From: Leptolyngbya sp. NIES-2104
Lineage (GTDB): Bacteria > Cyanobacteriota > Cyanobacteriia > Leptolyngbyales > Leptolyngbyaceae
Direction: 5' to 3'
NCBI RefSeq assembly: GCF_001485215.1
Contig: NZ_BBWW01000001.1
Location: 2,046,001 to 2,110,000, forward strand
Length of the DNA stretch: 64,000 bases
The translations under genes were made by a program, and so were the position numbers. Of the stretch, positions 59,380 to 64,000 are shown one piece after another. Position 1 is the first letter of the stretch. Each line of letters starts with the position of its first letter. The notes under the pieces were generated by a model that was not told the origin of the DNA, searched no databases, and saw only the letters and a list, made by a program, of their open reading frames with translations.

Positions 59380-60758
59380 AAGTGCCATTCTCGAAGCGCG
59401 ATCGCAATTCCGCGCCCTAGTTCAGATTCTTCTGGCTCAATCTGCGCTAATCGCTTCAAATGTTGCTCAGCGTCTAGTGTTTTCAGGGCTGAAATCGCAT
59501 GAAGTCGCACACCGTCATCGGTATCGGCTAACAATGCAACGAGCGCATTGATCGCATCAGGATCGCCCAACTGACCGAGAGAAAGCGCGATCGCTTGTCG
59601 AATCCCAACCGATTCAAGCTTCGGCAGTCCATTCAATAAAATCTGTGTGGCTTGAGGTTTCAACTCAACTGAATCAATTCGCCCCAAAGTTTGAACGATT
59701 TCGAGTTGCACCATTTCAGGCAGCGAGAGTTGTAACAATGCAGTCTCTAAATAGTTCAAAGCTTCCGGTAACGCAATCCAACCGAGAGCACGAACTAGCT
59801 CGATCGCTAAATTTTCCGGCGTGTGTTGAGATTGTAGAACTTCATAGAGTGCAGTTGCGGCTTGCAAAGTTCCGAGTCTTCCCAGTGCGATCGCAGTTTG
59901 CCGACACACTTCTAAGTTCAAATCAAGCAACAACGGACGAAGCTGTCCGACCAAGTTTGAACGATCCGAACGAAATCCTAATCCCGTCACCGCTGCAAGT
60001 CTGACTTGAACGGCAACATCTTGCAGCGCTGCGATTAAAACAGTCGTAATGTCATCAGAATGGAAACTGCTGAGGGCTTCGATCGCGATCGCTCGAATCT
60101 GAACTTCTGGATCACGAATCACTTGCATCAAAAGCGGAACTGTTTCCGATCGTCGAATTTGACCCAATGCCTGAACTGCAAACAATCGGGTCGAATCTTC
60201 TTCTAACAATGTTTCGAGCACTGAGACAGCGGTTTTTCCCATGCTGGCTAACACCGAGACTGCCATTGAATTAAGGTCTTCACTCTGGGATGTTTTGAGC
60301 AATTCGATTAATGCTTCAATCACACGCGGATGGTTAAAGCTTCCCAGAATCCGAACAGCAAACCATTGAGCTTCAGGATCAGCTTCTTCGTCGTTTAGAA
60401 AATCGATCAAAGGCGCGATCGCGTCAATCCCAAAATTCGGAAACAGCTTTGCAATGTCCCATCGATCCTGAAAACTGCCCCACTCTAGAACCTGCATTGC
60501 CAAATCGAGCAGGATAGCAGTCGCGTTCGGATCAGAGAACAATTTTGACTGTTCTTCGCTGGTGAGAAGTTGCTGTAAATCCTGACTCAGCCGTCCCCAA
60601 TCCTGAAGCGTTGCAGCAGTGTTTGCCTGTTCTAAAATCTCGAAATCACTCAGCTTTTGCACGATCGTCGCCCGTTGTTCGTTCTTGAAAATTACTTTGC
60701 CACAGAACTGAGCGATCGTGCGAACACAAATTGCAGTCAAAGCATCGATCAATTGCAA
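59376..60758 (-). CDS. HEAT-repeat protein (460 aa)
   Basis: After a ~110-residue helical lead-in, at least nine HEAT/PBS-lyase-type repeats run to the C-terminus: APLIDFLNDEEADPEAQWFAVRILGSFNHPRVIEALIELL, AVSVLETLLEEDSTRLFAVQALGQI, AVQVRLAAVTGLGFR and DGVRLHAISALKTLDAEQHLKRLAQ among them. Such solenoids act as protein-binding scaffolds; in cyanobacteria some are phycobilin lyases (CpcE/F type), but no lyase gene is near. The gene faces Uma2. Confidence 0.92.
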   Translation of the reverse strand: MQLIDALTAICVRTIAQFCGKVIFKNEQRATIVQKLSDFEILEQANTAATLQDWGRLSQDLQQLLTSEEQSKLFSDPNATAILLDLAMQVLEWGSFQDRWDIAKLFPNFGIDAIAPLIDFLNDEEADPEAQWFAVRILGSFNHPRVIEALIELLKTSQSEDLNSMAVSVLASMGKTAVSVLETLLEEDSTRLFAVQALGQIRRSETVPLLMQVIRDPEVQIRAIAIEALSSFHSDDITTVLIAALQDVAVQVRLAAVTGLGFRSDRSNLVGQLRPLLLDLNLEVCRQTAIALGRLGTLQAATALYEVLQSQHTPENLAIELVRALGWIALPEALNYLETALLQLSLPEMVQLEIVQTLGRIDSVELKPQATQILLNGLPKLESVGIRQAIALSLGQLGDPDAINALVALLADTDDGVRLHAISALKTLDAEQHLKRLAQIEPEESELGRGIAIALREWHF

Positions 60759-60806
60759 TCTTTACATTGAAGCGGTAGAGAATTCCTCCCTACCGCCTAA
60801 AAAGCC

Positions 60807-61052
60807 CTACATCTTGCCGTTTTGCATCACTTGTTGAAGATGATGGCGGATTTCTTGAGCCGTTTGCATGTCCGCATCTCTTAACTTGCGAAATAGCTCA
60901 GCACAAGGCTGAGATTGTTGCTGTTCGGCATCTTGAATGTAGGTTTCGTATGCTTTTACTGCTTCTGCTTTATTTTGAAGAGCCGTTAGCAAGTCATATT
61001 CGAGGTTGCTGAGGGCGCGATCGTTCTGTGTTGCTGCTTGAGTCATGGTCAA
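60807..61052 (-). CDS. Small helical protein, possible ferritin-like half-bundle (81 aa)
   Basis: MTMTQAATQNDRALSNLEYDLLTALQNKAEAVKAYETYIQDAEQQ…CAELFRKLRDADMQTAQEIRHHLQQVMQNGKM: two long helices with the spacing Glu-x-Tyr…Glu…His, like one half of a ferritin-like bundle. Metal binding is inferred only. An in-frame Met at residue 3 is an alternative start. It lies 48 bp upstream of the HEAT gene. Confidence 0.75.
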   Translation of the reverse strand: MTMTQAATQNDRALSNLEYDLLTALQNKAEAVKAYETYIQDAEQQQSQPCAELFRKLRDADMQTAQEIRHHLQQVMQNGKM

Positions 61053-61121
61053 ATCTCCAGTAATTAGACTTCACTCAACGGTGGATCAATGTCGATCGAC
61101 CTTCCTCTACCCAAATGGGCA

Positions 61122-61541
61122 TTACCCTAATTTGACCTGAACATTCTGCCCATCCACCTGAACGGGATACGTCGTCAACGCCTTCGTTGCTGGAGCTTTT
61201 TGCACCGAGCCATCCACTCCATACGCCGCCCCATGACACGGACAGACGAACAATTTTCGCTCCGCATTCCAAGCCACTAAGCACCCCTGATGTGTACAAG
61301 TCGAATTCACGGCGATCAATGTTTTTGAATCAGCCGGATTGCGAATCACCAGAATTGGGGCAGGCGATTCCGTTTGCAAAACGCCTTTCGCATCCAAATC
61401 CGCGATCGTGCCCACCGTTTCGAGTCCAGTTGCACTCTTTTGCTGACCCGTACAAGCCGCAAGAAACGCAGTCAGTCCAGCCGGGATTCGACTCATGAGC
61501 CAACCCATAGAAGCCCACGATAAAAAGGTTCGACGGTGCAT
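61122..61541 (-). CDS. Rieske 2Fe-2S protein with Tat lipoprotein signal
   Basis: 139 aa. N-terminus HRRTFLSWASMGWL has the Tat Arg-Arg and a lipobox-like FLAAC. The Rieske cluster motifs are CTHQGC and CPCHGA (~83-108), giving two Cys and two His ligands. The size and signal recall the small atypical PetC3-type Rieske proteins of cyanobacteria, which reside in the plasma membrane and are not part of the cytochrome b6f core. Divergent from nirA. Confidence 0.9.
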   Translation of the reverse strand: MHRRTFLSWASMGWLMSRIPAGLTAFLAACTGQQKSATGLETVGTIADLDAKGVLQTESPAPILVIRNPADSKTLIAVNSTCTHQGCLVAWNAERKLFVCPCHGAAYGVDGSVQKAPATKALTTYPVQVDGQNVQVKLG

Positions 61542-61652
61542 AGTGTTCTCCGATTGCTCTTTGTTCTAAGGTACGCGCTATCTACTATTTCTGGGGGTAG
61601 ATGACGAAAGCGAATCGCGTCTATGCAGAAACGTCATATTACGAAATATTTT

Positions 61653-61694
61653 GTAACTATAGATACGAATTTACTCTGGAATCCCAATTACCTT
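61653..61694 (+). promoter_or_regulatory. NtcA-activated promoter of nirA
   Basis: GTAACTATAGATAC (61653-61666) is an exact GTA-N8-TAC NtcA site. Exactly 22 bp later lies TACCTT (61689-61694), matching the TAN3T -10 box. This is the class II layout of cyanobacterial nitrogen-control promoters, about 85 bp upstream of the nirA start. Confidence 0.9.
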
Positions 61695-61785
61695 TACTTC
61701 ATCGGTCAGCGTTACACCGAATCACGGTTGCGAAAAGACCGCTTTTGTGTTCGCTCTGGAACACCTTTATCTATAGGCTCAACCC

Positions 61786-63735
61786 ATGACAGACACCCTC
61801 ACATCTGCGCCTACCCTGAATAAGTTTGAAAAACTCAAAGCAGAGAAAGATGGTCTTGCGGTGAAAGCAGAGTTAGAGCAGTTTGCTCGGCTCGGCTGGG
61901 AAGCAATGGATGAAACCGATCGCGATCATCGCTTGAAGTGGTTGGGCGTGTTCTTCCGTCCGGTCACTCCGGGGAAGTTCATGATGCGGATGCGGATTCC
62001 CAATGGAATTCTCACCAGTGGACAAACCCGCGTGCTAGGGGAAATCCTACAGCGTTACGGCGATGACGGCAATGGGGACATCACCACGCGCCAGAATATT
62101 CAACTGCGCGGGATTCGGATCGAAGATTTACCCGAAATTTTTCGCAAGTTTGATCAGGCTGGATTGACGAGCATCCAGTCTGGAATGGATAACGTTCGCA
62201 ACATCACCGGATCGCCTGTCGCGGGCATTGATGCAGATGAGTTGATTGATACACGCGGACTGGTCAGAAAAGTGCAGGATATGATCACGAACAATGGTCG
62301 TGGCAATCCGAGCTTTAGCAATCTGCCGCGTAAGTTCAATATTGCGATCGCAGGTTGCCGCGATAATTCCGTTCATGCAGAAATCAACGACATCGCTTTC
62401 GTTCCAGCTTACAAAGATGGCACGTTAGGATTCAATGTTCTCGTCGGTGGCTTCTTTTCCGCAAAACGCTGTGATGCGGCGATTCCCTTAAATGCTTGGG
62501 TTGATCCGCGTGATGTGGTTGCCGTTTGCGAAGCTATCTTAACTGTATATCGCGATCTAGGATTGAGAGCCAATCGCCAAAAAGCCCGCTTGATGTGGCT
62601 AATTGATGAAATGGGCTTAGATCAATTCCGGGAAGCCGTTGAGAAACAGTTAGGCTATGCGTTCATTCCCGCTGCTCCGAAAGATGAAATTCTCTGGGAC
62701 AAGCGCGATCACATCGGCATTCATGCTCAAAAGCAGCCCGGATTAAACTATGTCGGCTTACACGTTCCGGTTGGGCGAATGTTTGCTCAAGACTTGTTTG
62801 ATTTGGCTCGAATTGCAGAAGTTTACGGCAGTGGCGAAGTTCGCTTTACCGTTGAACAAAATGTGATCATTCCGAATATTCCAGATTCGAGAGTTTCAGC
62901 ACTGCTGAGAGAACCACTAGTTAAAAGATTCTCGATCGAGCCTCAAGCTCTTTCTCGCGCTTTAGTCTCTTGCACAGGTTCACAGTTTTGTAACTTTGCT
63001 CTGATTGAAACCAAGAATCGGGCAGTCGCGCTGATTCAAGAACTAGAGCAAGATTTGTACTGTCCGAAACCCGTTCGGATTCATTGGACAGGTTGCCCGA
63101 ACTCTTGTGGACAGCCGCAAGTCGCAGACATCGGACTGATGGGCACGAAAGTTCGCAAGGACGGTCGCACCGTTGAAGGCGTTGACCTTTACATGGGCGG
63201 AAAAGTGGGCAAACACGCTGAACTTGGAACCTGTGTGAGAAAGAGCATTCCTTGTGAAGACCTCAAGCCGATTCTGAGCGAAATTTTGACCGAGCAGTTT
63301 GGAGCGCGTCCCTGGTCAGACGTGCCAGAGTCGATGCGTCCGGCTCAAGCTGCGTTGATTACCTTAGAGCGTCCCTTAGTTGAAACGCCGAACGGTAAAT
63401 CGACCCTTCAAGAATTCGAGTATGTGCTGAGTCCGCAGCCCGTTGTAAAAACTGAACCTGTTGTTGCAGCGCCTGCTACTGTGAGTTTTGCTCAGTCTGG
63501 AAAAGAAGTGACCTGTACGCAGGCTGATTTCATTCTGGATGTCGCAGATCAAGCAGAAGTTGCGATCGATTCCTCTTGTCGATCGGGCACTTGCGGAAGC
63601 TGCAAATGCACATTACTCGAAGGCGAAGTCAGTTACGACGGTGATCCGGATGCCCTCGATGATCTCGATCGAGCTTCTGGAAAAATCCTCACCTGCATCG
63701 CTCGTCCCGTGGGTCGCATTGTGATCGATGCCTAA
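61786..63735 (+). CDS. nirA: Ferredoxin-nitrite reductase with fused C-terminal 2Fe-2S ferredoxin
   Basis: Reduces nitrite to ammonium with siroheme and a 4Fe-4S cluster. Two half-repeats of the sulfite/nitrite reductase fold are present; cluster cysteines lie in SCTGSQFCNF and TGCPNSCGQP. From ~residue 565, after a Pro/Val linker, an adrenodoxin/plant-type ferredoxin follows with CRSGTCGSCKC and a distal Cys in ILTCIARP. Normal NirA is ~510 aa; the fusion (649 aa) gives a built-in electron donor and is known in Leptolyngbya boryana and a few others. It is followed by nrtA. Confidence 0.97.
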   Translation: MTDTLTSAPTLNKFEKLKAEKDGLAVKAELEQFARLGWEAMDETDRDHRLKWLGVFFRPVTPGKFMMRMRIPNGILTSGQTRVLGEILQRYGDDGNGDITTRQNIQLRGIRIEDLPEIFRKFDQAGLTSIQSGMDNVRNITGSPVAGIDADELIDTRGLVRKVQDMITNNGRGNPSFSNLPRKFNIAIAGCRDNSVHAEINDIAFVPAYKDGTLGFNVLVGGFFSAKRCDAAIPLNAWVDPRDVVAVCEAILTVYRDLGLRANRQKARLMWLIDEMGLDQFREAVEKQLGYAFIPAAPKDEILWDKRDHIGIHAQKQPGLNYVGLHVPVGRMFAQDLFDLARIAEVYGSGEVRFTVEQNVIIPNIPDSRVSALLREPLVKRFSIEPQALSRALVSCTGSQFCNFALIETKNRAVALIQELEQDLYCPKPVRIHWTGCPNSCGQPQVADIGLMGTKVRKDGRTVEGVDLYMGGKVGKHAELGTCVRKSIPCEDLKPILSEILTEQFGARPWSDVPESMRPAQAALITLERPLVETPNGKSTLQEFEYVLSPQPVVKTEPVVAAPATVSFAQSGKEVTCTQADFILDVADQAEVAIDSSCRSGTCGSCKCTLLEGEVSYDGDPDALDDLDRASGKILTCIARPVGRIVIDA

Positions 63736-63819
63736 CCCTTAAAGTTTGTTCGCTCCCACACCACAGCAACGGCTGTAGTTTCCCTTAACTCCCCAGTACA
63801 TTTCCCAAAGGACGATTCA

Positions 63820-64000
63820 ATGTCTAATCTCTCACGACGTAAGTTTCTCTTCACCGCTGGTGCAACCGCTGCTGGAGCAGTGGTGGTCAATGGTTGTAGC
63901 ACTGGACTGAACAAAAGCGCTTCTAGTGGTTCCTCTCCCGCTGCGGCTCCCGCTGTGAATGTGAGTGCAGCTGATGCCCCCGAAACTACGACTGCCAAGC
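63820..64000 (+). CDS. nrtA: Nitrate transporter substrate-binding protein, 5' part
   Basis: ATG 63820 opens MSNLSRRKFLFTAGATAAG, then AVVVNGCSTG: a Tat-type RRKFL and lipobox cysteine, followed by a Ser/Ala/Pro linker. The start and position behind nirA identify NrtA, the periplasmic nitrate-binding lipoprotein; the window ends after 60 codons, so this rests mainly on context. Confidence 0.85.
   Translation, partial: MSNLSRRKFLFTAGATAAGAVVVNGCSTGLNKSASSGSSPAAAPAVNVSAADAPETTTAK

Noticed and set aside
61571-61585. GTA-N9-TAC near the Rieske/nirA divergent promoter, resembling an NtcA site
   Set aside because: Spacer is nine bases, not eight; the exact site at 61653 has the correct distance to a -10 box.

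Overview
The window is chromosomal DNA of a filamentous-type cyanobacterium. It is dense in the HIP1 octamer GCGATCGC and carries many cyanobacterium-specific families: DUF3119/DUF3086 next to plsY, DUF3288, DUF3285, DUF1816, DUF2996, CAAD, COP23 and an NtcA-type nirA promoter. The nitrite reductase fused to a C-terminal 2Fe-2S ferredoxin is known from Leptolyngbya (Plectonema) boryana and some relatives, so a Leptolyngbya-like organism is the best guess; this is inference. No prophage, CRISPR array, rRNA or intact transposase was seen.

Layout. 1-3.6 kb: a partial gene end, an alkyltransferase-like DNA repair protein, tRNA-Gln(UUG), and exported proteins. 3.6-8.3 kb: phospholipid synthesis (DUF3119-DUF3086-plsY, with pgsA convergent), a polyprenyl-phosphate sugar transferase and a coiled-coil protein. 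8.7-16.9 kb: a Crp-type regulator, an OCP-N-like protein, a radical SAM/GST pair, alanine racemase, an HNH nuclease and a DHH phosphoesterase. 17-30.8 kb: a Ser/Thr kinase fused to a ligand-binding domain with a damaged N-terminus, gpmI, an ABC-F ATPase, an aminotransferase/VOC pair, a CadD-like transporter, a creatininase and a CPA2 antiporter. 30.8-34.2 kb: scpB, divergent from DUF3285-ybeY-dgkA-trpG-MBL. 34.4-42.4 kb: a GT-C membrane glycosyltransferase, a PPIase plus cNMP/C39-like ABC exporter, a 1-Cys peroxiredoxin, and a WecG/TagA glycosyltransferase plus polysaccharide deacetylase. 42.7-47.2 kb: a regulatory block with a tandem-MarR protein, SixA, and a STAND ATPase divergent from a sigma-like protein. 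47-56 kb: a glutathionyl-hydroquinone-reductase-like GST, DUF99, rlmB with a long repetitive tail next to Mini-III RNase, a STAS protein, carA and an aspartic protease. 56.3-61.5 kb: a small-protein and stress cluster (CAAD, DUF2382, PRC-barrel), Uma2, a HEAT protein and a Rieske protein. 61.8-64 kb: nirA-ferredoxin and the start of nrtA, the nitrate assimilation operon behind a textbook NtcA-activated promoter.

Structure beyond genes. Three copies of a ~208-bp MITE-like element (16988, 53324, 56082) share terminal inverted repeats of the type GAGGGTGTTTGAAAA, and a minimal 48-bp palindrome with nearly the same ends lies at 36079. A second MITE-like family (CCCCCTAAATCCCCC arms) occurs at 495 and 34248; the first copy supplies the C-terminal codons of the alkyltransferase-like gene. 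Four convergent gene pairs share exactly four bases at their stop codons. Several microproteins under 60 aa (DUF3285 and four or five putative membrane peptides) lie in apparent gaps.

The least explained items are: the STAND ATPase/sigma-like divergent pair with repeated GACCCAAA boxes; the two-domain MarR protein; the kinase-receptor fusion with two 5' lesions; the STAS gene whose only well-placed start is ATT; and the exporter lacking both its protease cysteine and a nearby HlyD.
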